From assembly GCA_038030265.1 (NCBI GenBank), contig CM075943.1, forward strand, positions 11,470,001 to 11,534,000: a stretch of DNA of 64,000 nt, given 5' to 3'. Under the pieces are notes generated by a model that ran no database searches, was not told the DNA's origin, and saw nothing but the letters and a program-made list of their open reading frames with translations. Source of the DNA: Corythucha ciliata (taxonomy: Eukaryota > Arthropoda > Insecta > Hemiptera > Tingidae). Shown here in pieces: positions 54,025 to 64,000 of the stretch; positions within the stretch are counted from its first letter, which is position 1; each line of letters begins with the position of its first letter. The translations under genes were made by a program, and so were the position numbers.

Positions 54025-54290
54025 TCATGCAAAAAGTCGTAGTCATAGGAGCCTACGTTGTTAATCTTCCCTCGTTGGGTTGTTGGGATGAGTCATTGAC
54101 AGGCCGGTTTCGACTGTTCTCAACCTTCAGCGTCTGATTTCAGAACTTCAGTTGTGATATCAGTGATTTCACAGTTTTAGTTGTGAAATCATTTGCTGAA
54201 GATGGCGAACAGCCAAAACCGGTCCATCGATGACGCACTCCAACGAGGGAACTAACAACGTGGGCTGCTACCGCTACGTGTTTTTGCATC
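54025..54290. mobile_element. ~266-bp foldback element
   Basis: CATGCAAAAAGTCGTAGTCAT ... CTACGTTGTTAATCTTCCCTCGTTGG at the left pairs with CCAACGAGGGAACTAACAACGTGGG ... GCTACGTGTTTTTGCAT at the right. The arms continue into GGCCGGTTTCGACTGTTC / GAACAGCCAAAACCGGTCC. Target duplication was not resolved. Confidence 0.65.
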
Positions 54291-54542
54291 TACTACCTAC
54301 TAACTCTCGTAGTTTAAGCGCTTTTAGTAACAATATCTTTTTTTATTGTGTATTTCTTTTTATTTCTCATGAGCATGACATACGCTCGATCGAGCATCGA
54401 ACTGCACATTTCGTGCCAGTACTAAGCGGGCTACACGGCAAGTGCGCGATATCTTTGACGCACACCACCGCCAGAACACCCAAACCTGAGCCGTGAGTGC
54501 TGTGCCTCGCAATCTATTGTGAATCGGGCAGTACAGCGGGAT

Positions 54543-55600
54543 CAGTGGCGGGCCTTTACCTAACCCCGGGCCCGGGGTGGAAATCTCTACGATGCCCCTT
54601 ATCATGCTTGTCCAAATGACCGAGTTCGCGAGGATATGGTTCTTCCAGAAAACCAAATTTTGGCACTTTCTAAAGAACAATTTCGCAAATTTGAATCTTC
54701 CAAAAATTAATTTCATGCCTTTAACTCTTTCAAAACCCAATTTGGATGTTTTATTCCCAACAAATTCAGAATAATCACTTTTTCTCAATTTTAGGGGTGA
54801 ATGAGAGCTTTTCCTCAATTTTTGCCTTGAGTTAGCGTTTTGTTGTTTTTTTTTTTCAATTTTAGCGGATACATTGGTTTTAGTCAAGAAGCCCACCGTA
54901 TGAAAAATCCGGGTCATTTGATCGTGTCTGGCACCTGCGCAGGACGTTTTTTATGGTCAATCAAGGAGATGACACTTCTGAGGTCGCCAGACATTTTTCG
55001 TGGGCTGTTGGCAAACACACCTTTGGGCTGCTTAAAAACGGCCGGCACCATCGCCTTCAAATTTCGAATGAAGCCCTGGCTATACTAGTAAGCCTTGAAA
55101 TTTCACATTTTTTAAAGCTCGCTCATGGCGCTATCTACAATCAAATTGGATGCCGTTGTTGGTTTCGTAACGTCTCACCGGTCGGGGGTTTTCAAACAAC
55201 CCAAAGGTGTGTTTGCCAACAGCTAGCCCTGCTGTGAGCCCCTGTCCCACGGTAAATGTCTGGCGAACTCAGAAAATGTCATCTCCTAGACCATAAAAAA
55301 CGTCCTGGGTAGGTGCCAGACACGATCAAATGACCCGGATTTTTCATGCTGAGTGCTCCCGGACTATTAGCACTTTTTCTCAATTTTAACCTCGAATTAG
55401 CGATGTTTTAAACTTTTTAACCATGAATTAGCTTTTCTCGATTTTCGCTGATTTACTCGAAAAAACTACACTTGAGCGTTTCTGTTCAATTTTGACCTGA
55501 AAGCTATATCAGAAACCACGAATTGACGCATTTCCTTATTTTTAGCCCCGAATGAGCGCTTTTTCGAAATTTTAGCCAGAAATATTAAATCAATGTCAAA
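54543..55600. mobile_element. S1-containing region with a hAT-like left end and a nested foldback
   Basis: CAGTGGCGGGCC at 54543 matches the hAT-style ends elsewhere. Minus-strand S1 units occur at 54775-54865 and 55365-55600. A foldback element (54900-55347) splits them. The right end of the outer element was not found. Confidence 0.45.
54900..55347. mobile_element. 448-bp foldback element
   Basis: ATGAAAAATCCGGGTCATTTGATCGTGTCTGGCACCT is exactly inverted at the right end (CAGACACGATCAAATGACCCGGATTTTTCAT). The arms continue for over 130 bp to GTTGGCAAACACACCTTTGGG / CCCAAAGGTGTGTTTGCCAAC. It interrupts S1 repeats. Long open frames across the arms are incidental. Confidence 0.8.
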
Positions 55601-55810
55601 AAATCGTCCAAAACCCACGGCAAACAAGGAAAATCATCTTTCTGGGCTGGGGTTGCCGTCAACTTGAAGTTTTCCCACCACAGGTTGAATGGAACAGTGT
55701 TCTTAAGCTCGGAAGAAAACAGAAATCGTTTGCCTCTTATTGCGGGTGGCTGATGTTTGTTTCATGTGTTCCAATTTTTTCCCCAAAATATAAGAGAAAA
55801 AGGAGTCTTA

Positions 55811-55948
55811 TGCCCGTATTTATGAACGTTCCTTGACATTGAGGAACCCTTCAAATTCATTAAAACAGATGTTTCTATTGTGATCAAAACTGTTTTCAAC
55901 GGTTCCTTGACTCGAGGAAGCTTCAAGGAACGTTCATAAATACGGCTC
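55811..55948. mobile_element. 138-bp MITE, TTA duplication
   Basis: GCCCGTATTTATGAACGTTCCTTGA at the left and CAAGGAACGTTCATAAATACGGC at the right are inverted ends, with TTA at 55808-55810 and 55949-55951. An inner pair GTTCCTTGA/TCAAGGAAC repeats in the arms. Confidence 0.8.
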
Positions 55949-55964
55949 TTAGACTTGACTAATA

Positions 55965-56430
55965 AACCGGGGGGAGATGTTACTCTGGCCCAGGCGTTAG
56001 TAGCCCACCAAGCTCCTGTAAGGAAGTCCCAATGTCCCGTCCTGAGATCCAGGGAGGGGATTAGAACCCGGCCGCTGGAGTGACAAGACGAGGCTAGAGA
56101 TCTTCCAATTAAGAAGTCCTCAGGAAGACCGCTATCCCCTAACTTTTCGCCGTCTCTAACGCTGCAACAGGAAGGAACGTTATTCCAACGGGATGCAGGC
56201 TATTAGAGATCGGCTCAAGGATCCCCGATTGATTGACGCTGAAACAGGAAGGAACGTTGTTCCAACGGGAGTCAGGCTACCAATACAATCAGGGGTCTCT
56301 CCCAACCCCATGACAAGGAGAGAAGAATGGCAATGCTTCGTGGGAGGAGACAACAGACTAGCTGGACCCGAGCTGGACGTACTTCGGTTAGCGTCCTTAT
56401 TATACCTCAGTAAATTATTCTAATTGGTCA
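55965..56430 (+). mobile_element. Possible LTR-like fragment with an internal duplication
   Basis: GGGGGGAGATGTTACTCTGG resembles a polypurine tract followed by a TGTTAC LTR start. ACAGGAAGGAACGTT(A/G)TTCCAACGGGA is duplicated at about 56167 and 56246. A 76-codon frame spans the second copy but resembles nothing I know. AATAAAC is present just upstream. No matching partner LTR was found. Confidence 0.3.
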
Positions 56431-56930
56431 CATTGCCTTTGGCCTCTGGCAGTCCGTTCTTTCTTCTTTTTTTATACACTCTGGAGTATAACTATTTTTT
56501 TACTATTTCCAAAAGTGAAGCATGATTTTTTTTATACAAAAAATATTAAATTGTTATTTTAACTTTTTATACAAAAAAGTTCCTTTACACCTCCCAATAC
56601 GATACTTGTAGAACTCATTTTCTCGTTATTTGCGGGACTCCCCCAGTCTTGCAGAAAGATGGCAAGTAGGGGGGGGGGGATAGCCACCTAGGGCGGCAAA
56701 AAGCAAGATCTGGCCGCACAATCGATCGAGGCTCGAAGTCCATGGTGCGGTCATCTCGCGCTGGGCCGATCTCAAGGCGAGAAAATATGCCGAAACCAAC
56801 GAAAACACGAGACGCTCTCATTTTTGACCACTGTAAGGTGGCGTCGAAGATCTCTCAGGTGCTTTATGGCCGGGACTTGCAACATTTATCAATTTAGCTT
56901 TGTCTGACGCGGACTCATCAACCATGTCCA
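56431..56930. other. No gene seen
   Basis: T-rich stretch at 56460-56590, with a G run near 56670. Short frames on both strands lack domains. Confidence 0.4.
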
Positions 56931-58180
56931 GCTCGAATACAAACAGCTTAAATGAACTCCAAAGACCGTCAATTTCGCGGATATTTAGCTTCAAAATGTT
57001 CAAATTTTGCGATGATTCGTCATATTTTGGATAATATCGCGGCCGGTTAGACCGGGTTTCACAGGTCATTAAAAATAAAAGCCCCGAAACTTTTCAATTT
57101 CGCGAATATTTATGCCCTGGACTTGCAATTTTGCAAATATTTTGTTAGGAGTGATTCAATTTCGTGGCAATACTTGCCAGGCTTGGTTATCCTCGGATCC
57201 AGGGTCACTAAACAATGGCCTCAAGAATTGTAATTTCGCGAAAACAAAGAACAGCGACTTGCAATGTTGCAAACATTAAGGTCTCAAACTACCCTAACGA
57301 TTTTGCGAATGTTCAACCAGGGAACTTCCATTTTCACGGATATTTAGCTTCAAAATGTTGCAATTTTTCCAGCTATTCGTCTGACTTTGGGTGTGTTGTC
57401 GAGGCCGGCTAGCCTCAAGTTTCGCGTTCACTAAAGCCCAGAAACTTGCAATTTAGTGGAAATAAAGTCAAGAAACTAGCAATTTCACGAATGTTCAGTC
57501 CCGAAATTCGAAAAACCGCAGATTTTGAACTCGGATTTGGATGTTGTTTCGGGGCAAAGCTGACTTTAAATGCTTTCGCGCGTGGGCGGCTAGTCCGTGT
57601 TCCGTGGTCACTAATAAATAAAAGCCAGAAAATTAGTAATTTTGTGAAAACTAAGACGACAAAGTTAGCGATTTTTACAATATTCAGACCCGAAACTTAC
57701 AATTTCAGAGATATTTAGTTCTCGGCTCTCGGGACCTGCTAGTCTATAAAAAAAAGTGTCCCCTTGCCATTTCGCGAAAATAAAGACCATGAAACATGCT
57801 ATTTCGCTGATATTCAGACCCGAAACTTGCAATTTTGCTGATTTTCGTCCCAGCAAGTAGCAGCTATCGCGGCGCTACTTGGCAATTCAGCGGCTTTTTG
57901 GTCATACAATTTGTTTATTGAATGATTTGTCTGCTAAGTTATTAAACGACACGTAGGTGTGATAAAGTTCAAAAGCAAAATGATGGCGTACCCCCTAAAT
58001 TAGTGTTTTCACGGCTGTTCGTATTAGCAAACAGGCAGTTTCGCGACAACAGTCTTAAAATTTGCATTTTACGGATATTAAAGTCTCAAGACTTGCGATT
58101 TCGTTTCTATTTATCCATCAAATCTCGAGTCTTTGGTCACCGCTAGCAATTTTTGCGTCTATTTAGTTCTGCAGTTCAGC
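56931..58180. repeat. S2 repeat block
   Basis: Units such as GAAACTTGCAATTTCGCGAAAATAAAGACC and TTTCGCGGATATTTAGCTTCAAAATGTTGCAA recur on the plus strand from about 56965 to 57890, with weaker units to 58110. A 100-200-bp higher order (TTCGTCxxACTTTGG, GGCCGGCTAG, GTCACTAAA) is visible. Confidence 0.8.
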
Positions 58181-58948
58181 AGTTATTTTGAAGGTATCAG
58201 TACCTTTAGGGTACTTTGAGAATCCCAAAGGCCTATAGGAGCGCAAAATATAAAGTAGTACTGCCCTTCCCCAAGGACCTTAGACAATACGGCACTTTAG
58301 TATTGTGATTAGTAAGTATATAAGACATGGCAATATGGCATTTACCGGGCTCTGATTACTAGATGTAACAAAAGATGTTCTCTTACTCTTTCTTCTCTAT
58401 TTTTGTCCCCCCCCCCTCAACCGGAAAGGGGGGGAGTATTATACTGAAAAAGGAGAACATGTCATCGTAAACAAGGATGAGGGCTCGTCTCGTTTGGGCT
58501 TTGCAGAAGAAAAGATTGTTCCCTCTCTAAAAACTTATTTCAACTACTCCTCTCCTACTTATTTCAAGTAGGTATGCAACAAACCGCATGACACAGGGCG
58601 TTCGTCCTGTTCTGTAGCGTCATGCGGGTGCTTGCATACCTTCAGAGAGCAGGGTGTTTGGTAAGTCAACGGCGATAATACAGGGGGGTTTTTCTAGGTC
58701 CAAAATGGACCAAAAAATTCCCTGTAATCATAGGTCCGATTTCCAGCCGTTTTCGAGAAGATAATCGATATTTTAGTATTTTTAGCCATGACGTTGGTTT
58801 TACTGGATTCAACGGCTCAATAAGGCCCAACAACAGTAAAGATCCAACCACAGCAAAGCTCAAACTCCCCCAGGAAGACCAAGCCTGGGGATAAAGCACC
58901 CAGTAGCACCCCCCTCCCCCTCCCTCGACAGTCCTGGAGGCCAACTTC
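58181..58948. other. No gene; 70-bp hairpin inside
   Basis: Contains the hairpin at 58571-58640, a C run near 58408 and a CCCCCTCCCC tract near 58911. The open frame on the minus strand at 58666-58950 is glycine-rich by accident. Confidence 0.4.
58571..58640. repeat. 70-bp hairpin, copy 2, inverted relative to 24823-24892
   Basis: GGTATGCAACAAACCGCATGA ... TGTAGCGTCATGCGGGTGCTTGCATACC is the reverse complement of the copy at 24823-24892, with a few changes and equal length. Confidence 0.7.
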
Positions 58949-59282
58949 ACGTAACCCGACCCGCATGGACGAAATCGTCTATACCCAACAGCGCCATTCT
59001 AGTTTTAATATCGTTTGTTTAGTCTTCAAACAACGAACAAACTTGGGTGTGGTTAAGTGGCGGAAATAATTTGTTTAGTTGCTAATCGGGATGTAAAATC
59101 GTTTGTGTAGCTATATTTTCCGTTTTTTCAGCATTTCGTAACAACTTTAGCATTTCATAATTTTAAAAAAACACTGAAGCTTACTCTAAAGGCTGAACAA
59201 ACGAAAATTTCGGCTAAACAAACGATGTTTAAGACAAGAAATGGCGTTGAACAAACGATTTCGTCCATGTGTCGGGTTACGT
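58949..59282. mobile_element. 334-bp inverted-repeat element (ACGTAACCCGACxCGCATGGACGAAATCG)
   Basis: The left end ACGTAACCCGACCCGCATGGACGAAATCGT pairs with ACGATTTCGTCCATGTGTCGGGTTACGT. The interior is AT-rich with repeated AAACAAACGA / TCGTTTGTTTAG motifs, which continue a little beyond the right end. Confidence 0.75.
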
Positions 59283-61178
59283 ATAAAATTGGCCGCTAAA
59301 CAATCGACAATTTTTGGGTAAACAAACAATTAGGACGTTCGTGATTTTCTGCGTTATGGGTCGGGTCAGGGTCATGTGCAATGCGAAATGATTATACGTA
59401 CATACATTAAAAAAAAAAGTGAAATTGGATTCTGTGAGCGCAATAATTCCCAGATATTGGATTTTTAAAAGGGCCAAAACTTTGAAATTAATTTCCGAAA
59501 GTGCGGGCGGATCCCACAGCATTTAGCCATCGACACAACTATACTATAAGACCGTAAACTGGAGGAAAGTGGCTTGCTTTAACTCTTCTCCCAGCGGATA
59601 CGGCAATTCGTTAAGGCTAATCTGGTACATTCTCGCTCCATTAAGAACTTTCGAAGCACGCGAGCAACGGACAAATTGTTGAGTGATGATGGGAGGGGGG
59701 GGCGAAGGTAAGGGAATTGTTTGTGGTGTACATAAATGGAAAATATAGGGAGAAACATCAATCATTGCTTATTACAACAAAGGAAACGCTGTGGGTTGGC
59801 TATCTCGAACAACAAAACTGATAATGATGAGCTCACCTGCCCCTCCATCCCCCCCAATCAACCAACATCCCCTCTCACACCACGATCGATTCGCTTCAGT
59901 GAACAACGGATAACATTGCCGTTGGATTTGCGTTTGGTGCTGATGATGGGTTTTAGTGGCGAAAGGAGGGGGGAGGGTAGAACAGCTATGGTAATTCACT
60001 TTTCGCCCAACCGTTAAAATATATTTTATCTCTAGGAGAAAAGCTTCCCATGGGTATTGAAATCTGTTCAAAAAAAAATCGTTCGATTGATTTTTCCAGA
60101 TAAAACCCTACGGGAAAATATGTATGAAAGAAAAAGAGCATCGGAATGAAATTACAGTCAGGCAGAGACGTGATACTTGGGCGGTAGAGTGGTGAAGGGT
60201 CGAAGTCGAAGAGGCAGTGTAATAAGCTCTAAGCCACGACCAGAGAGAAAAAAAAAATACATAAAGTCGGGGGGGAGTGAGTGAGTAGAATATCTTGTTT
60301 CATCGATATACAATTTAAATATGTCGAGTTGTTGGAGTGAGGAATGAGGAAAGACTGGGTGGGGAGTGAGGGAGGGAATTCTCATTATATACTAATGAGT
60401 ATCAGAGAACTGAGAAATCATTTCCACACCGAATTATATGAAATCAATTAATGGAAATGTTTCCAATTCTTTGTTGTTTTGGTCACATAGTAAAAGTACC
60501 TAAGTGGAGAATTATGAGCTTTTAATTCTCGAATCCCCCCCTCCCCCCGACAACCATGAAAGTGACTCGGGAGACGGTCTTTAAAAACTTTAAATTATTA
60601 TTAAACATTAATGCAATGCGGTTATCGCCAACATGTACCCTTTGAGCCAAATATTCAAAGAGAACGATAAAAAATAAAAACGAAAAAATCAACACAATTA
60701 CTCTATAATCAAAAACACTAAAGAAAAATTTTCCCAACCCCTTCCACCTCTTTTCTGCGTAATAAAAAACAACAACCACAAAAGGTCCTTTTTTCCGTAC
60801 TTCACACATCAAAAAAGGGGCGAGAGTTTTTATTATCAACAAAGAATTGTCTTTTTTTTCCCCAGTGCACGATAATCTCTGAGTTGGATTAACCATTAAA
60901 ATCCCCAAGCCCCCATCCTACCTCCTTCAACTCCACCACCACCACCACCACAAAGAGGGTTTCACAGGACGGTGATAAGGCTTTATTGAGGCTTTGGCTT
61001 ATATCGTGAAATACAGCCGAGTTTAATACTGTTGAAACATTGTTGATGAGAGGAGTCAGAGGAACGTGTTTATCAAGGTAAATCGAATCATAAAACTGCG
61101 TGTTTTTGTGATTCCGAGTAGGTACGATGATTAAAATACTAAGTTCCGTTTAGCAAATGGCTTACTAGTAAATACAAA
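59283..61178. other. No gene seen; simple repeats
   Basis: Purine and pyrimidine tracts, (CCA)n near 60935-60951, and A/T-rich sequence. Frames up to 128 codons (60522-60908, minus) lack domains and contain homopolymer-derived stretches. Confidence 0.4.
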
Positions 61179-61405
61179 CAGTGGCGTGCCTATGGGGGGG
61201 TTTTGGGGGGTCAGATCCCCTCCCGGAGTACTTGAGCCCAGCATATATAGTTAAGAAATAACAAAAACATAAAATAAATATAGTATAGGGGGTAAATAAA
61301 ATAACTATAAAATGGTAACTGAACAGAAACAAACAAGTAAAAGAAACAAAAAAAATCGTTGGCTAAAAGGAAGGGCTTGAGAATTGTATGTTTCGCTGTA
61401 AAAAG

Positions 61406-61445
<40 letters not shown>
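61179..61445. mobile_element. hAT-like CAGTGGCG end followed by a long A run
   Basis: CAGTGGCGTGCCTATGGGGGGG at 61179 resembles the hAT-style ends at 43430 and 45252. A run of about 43 A residues at 61403-61445 precedes the S3 block. Whether the A run is a retroposition tail or slippage cannot be told. Confidence 0.35.
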
Positions 61446-61449
<4 letters not shown>

Positions 61450-62640
61450 TTGACAGCCATTCGCTGCCTGAAAATAGCTAAATTAGCTATTCCCACTATA
61501 AAAACAGCTAGGATGACTATACTCGCGTCCCAAAATGGCAAATCTGACGATTCGCGTCTTGGAAAAAGCTAAATTGACTATTTGTGCTCTTAAAATAGCC
61601 AAACTGACTTCACGCGCTCAACGGGGCCTGGAAATACCTGAAATATCATTATTCCCACCCAGTAAAATGGCAAAAGGCCTCGCCACACCGAACGCGAACT
61701 GCCGCGCGGACTGGTCCGCACCCGGTAAAACTATGATAACCCGGGTAGACCTCACCCACGTTGTCCTGGTTTTTCCGCGAGCGGACATTGTCCGCACGGC
61801 AGTTCGCGTTCGGTGTGGCGGTGTGGTTTTGGCATGAATGGCAAAACTGACCCTTCGCGCAGCACCAAAAATGGCAAAACTGACGATTCGCGCCTTGACT
61901 CGACCATTTCCGCCCCAAAATGGCTCACAACTGACGATTTCGCGGCATGAAAATATCTAAACTGACATTTGTGAGCTAAAAATAGCCAAACCGGCGGATT
62001 CCCACTCTAAAAACGAATGTACTGACTTTAATAGTTCTAAAAATGAATTAACTGACAATTTGCGCCGCACCCAGGAACATTTATTTCGGTTCTGACCTTG
62101 GCCCTATAAATTACCATAGTTGGCATCCATGACAGGAAATCGACAAAACTTACTCTATATGCCCTAAAAAAAAAACTGAACTTACTGATGATTCCTGCCC
62201 TGAAAATGTCACACTGACTATTCAAGCCCTAAAATTAACATAAATGACGTGGTTGTGGCCTACAACTGACGATTCGCGCGTTTAAAATGGCAAAAATAGC
62301 AAAACTGGCTATTCACGCCCTAAAATTGCCATACTGCCAGGTACGAACCACTGACGTTTGCGCGCCGAACATAAGCCGTCCCCACCCCTTACCATATGAT
62401 CCCCCCCTCGTCTCTCCAAGCGTTCGTTACATTCACCCTGAGGACTGGATGAACTGACTACTCTCGTGCTGTAAAATTGCTTGACTGCGGCTAATCACCC
62501 CTCCCCCCTCCAAATGGCTAAACGGACCATTTGTGCCCGGGAATATGTCTTCTAAAATGGCCAAACCCTGAGCCTTAACGCCTTGAAAATGGCTCAACTT
62601 TTGGACGATTCGTGGTCTAAAAAATTAGCGAAGTGATCAT
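61446..62640. repeat. S3 repeat block (AAAATGGCAAAACTGACGATTCGCGCC)
   Basis: About 30 degenerate units of AAAATGGCxAAACTGACxATTCGCGC with 27-40 bp spacing, on the plus strand. They are the reverse complement of the units at 38780-39130. A GC-rich hairpin (61681-61820) is inserted. Confidence 0.8.
61681..61820. mobile_element. 140-bp GC-rich hairpin element
   Basis: CGCCACACCGAACGCGAACTGCCG is exactly inverted as CGGCAGTTCGCGTTCGGTGTGGCG at the right end, with an inner pair GGTCCGC / GCGGACATTGTCCGC. It is much more GC-rich than the surrounding S3 repeat. Confidence 0.8.
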
Positions 62641-63600
62641 TTGCACCTTGCAGATTTCAGGGAGGGAGGGGTCAATTTTGCGTGTAGGTACGGTCAATTA
62701 CAACATTTTGGGGCTAAATATCCGCGTAATTGGAAGTTTTCATGGCCCTTTTTCTTTAGTGGGCGTTTCATCGAAATTTCGAGGTTACGACCCTAATCTA
62801 AGTACAGTTGAAAATGTCAAGGTCTAAAGTCGCAACATTTTGTTTTTGACTGATTCGGATGACATATCGAACATCGCTTTTTCACAAGAGTAAAATCAGT
62901 TTTTTTGGTTTGACGGTGCCAAATCGACAAAATTGGTTTCCTGAATGAGCTAAGCCCGTGAAAGATTTTCCGAAACCAAATGTTTCAAATTTGGCACCAA
63001 CAAAGAACAAAAATTTCATGGATTTTCACGTTTTTAAAAATGAAATTTCGTAGTTTTGTTTGTTTGCAGAATCATTTTCGCAGGTTTCGTCAATTCAGAA
63101 AATAAATTTGGCTCTTTAAAAAAAATCCCGAATTTGGCTTATTTAAACCAAAATTTCGTCATTTTTGGTATTACAAATTCCAATATTTGCGGAATTTCAC
63201 ACTTTTTTCAAACCATAATTTCGCATATTTTGCTCATTCAACTCCTAATTTCACAGAGGTTGGCTATTTCATCTTCAACATCTGGTGGGTTCGACTGTCT
63301 GTGAAATCCACAAAAGTTCTGGCTCCTTGTTCGAGCCCCAATTTCGTGGATTTTCATTCTTTCAAAACCTAAACTCGCTTCTTCAAATCCCTTCAATTAC
63401 CGGGGCTCCTAACAGAAAAACGCCTAAGTGGGGGACTCGCCACAGTCCTCCCCCCCTCAACAGTTTTTTATCATCACTGTCCATAAACAACACCAAATGC
63501 TGATCAATTCTGCCTGGTGGTGATGTGTGGGTGGGTGGGTGGGTGGGGGGGAATACCTGCCGACCTAGGACTCCCCTAGGAGCCTTTCACAAGGCCCGTG
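62641..63600. other. No gene; weak ATTTCG-rich repeats
   Basis: Motifs like AATTTCGTAGTTTT, AAATTTCGTCATTTTTGG and AATTTCGCATATTTTGC recur at 63040-63360, perhaps a fifth decayed repeat family. A (GGGT)n run lies at 63525-63550. No coding signal is seen. Confidence 0.4.
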
Positions 63601-63611
63601 GCCTGCAGTGG

Positions 63612-64000
63612 TAATCCAGACCAAAATTGAAAATAACGCTAATATGGGGCTGAAATTGAGATAAACGGCTAATTCACGACTGAAATTATTGAGAAAAATC
63701 TCCAATTCACAGACAGAAGTGAGAAAAAGTGATAAATCGCGGCTAAATACATATAAGAAAAATACATAGCTAATTCGCGGGGTAAAACGTTACTTCACGG
63801 CTGAAATTGAGATAAAGCGCTAAAATCGCGAATAAAGCTTTTTAAAAAAGCAGTAATTCGCGGTCCTAAATTATGAAACACGCTAATTCACGGATAAAAT
63901 AGTGAAAAAATCGACAATTCACCAATAGTATTGCGAAAACCCGCTAATTCGCGCCTAAAATTACCAATACGCAAGTTCGTGGCTCAATCTGAGAAACAGT
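63612..64000 (+). repeat. S1 repeat block, continues past the window
   Basis: It starts TAATCCAGACCAAAATTG, then AAAATAACGCTAAT and GGGGCTGAAATTGAGATAAA, collinear with 1398-1460 in the same orientation. The preceding GAGCCTTTCACAA ... CAGTGGTAA is shared too. It is a second copy of the same dispersed element, cut by the window end. Confidence 0.8.

Noticed and set aside
54360..54917. 185-codon minus-strand frame as a gene
   Set aside because: It runs across S1 repeat units, a hAT-like end and the edge of a foldback element, with no recognisable domain.
54899..55237. Overlapping plus-strand frames of 82 and 94 codons
   Set aside because: They lie in the arms of a foldback element; the reading is incidental.
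56193..56423. 76-codon plus-strand frame as a small gene
   Set aside because: It spans one copy of a local direct duplication inside a possible LTR fragment and has no recognisable motif.
60522..60908. 128-codon minus-strand frame with a hydrophobic stretch
   Set aside because: The stretch reflects T-rich DNA, and glycine runs come from G/C homopolymers. No family resemblance is seen.

Overview
The window looks like repeat-dense animal DNA, most likely from an arthropod. The evidence is: spliced genes with short GT-AG introns (about 55-210 bp) and AATAAA or ATTAAA signals; a secreted takeout/juvenile-hormone-binding-like protein, a family I know only from arthropods; a Ly6/quiver-like GPI protein; FLYWCH-MULE, Ty3/Gypsy and Ty1/Copia remnants; and very many short inverted-repeat elements. 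A hexapod is plausible. I cannot name a species. No bacterial operons, rRNA or tRNA genes were recognised.

Host-type genes: (1) 4774-5905 (+), six exons, 245-aa takeout/JHBP-like secreted protein with a TATA box and poly(A) signal. (2) 7650-8360 (-), three exons, 171-aa Ly6/three-finger protein with signal peptide and GPI-type tail. (3) 23690-24517 (+), single-exon chymotrypsin-fold serine protease homologue, 275 aa, with H-D-S retained but a shortened C-terminus. (4) 39375-41276 (-), nine exons in my reconstruction, 402-aa DUF4806 protein whose exons join in one open frame; two 75-nt exons are tandem duplicates.

Decayed autonomous transposons cluster at 17-23 kb: a FLYWCH-MULE remnant without its catalytic core, a Ty3/Gypsy integrase end, a Ty1/Copia RT-RNase H fragment interrupted by a small inverted-repeat element, and a possible LINE ORF1 fragment.

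Most of the rest is non-autonomous repeat DNA. This includes a near-perfect 351-bp palindrome (233-583); many MITEs flanked by TTA/TAA (PIF/Harbinger-like) or TA; a 1.2-kb foldback (19628-20852); a 5.25-kb nest of inverted repeats (25554-30804); a 20-bp palindromic satellite (31511-32043) expanded inside one arm of an inverted repeat; and large blocks of degenerate ~30-bp repeats. One of these blocks lies inside elements with hAT-like CAGTGGCG/CAGGGGCG ends, including one bounded by an 8-bp near-duplication (43430-45252).

The genes do not form a pathway; they are single loci among transposon debris. Long stretches (8.4-12.6, 32.5-34.8, 47.1-48.6, 51.6-54.0, 59.3-61.1 kb) hold homopolymers and microsatellites but no gene I could support.
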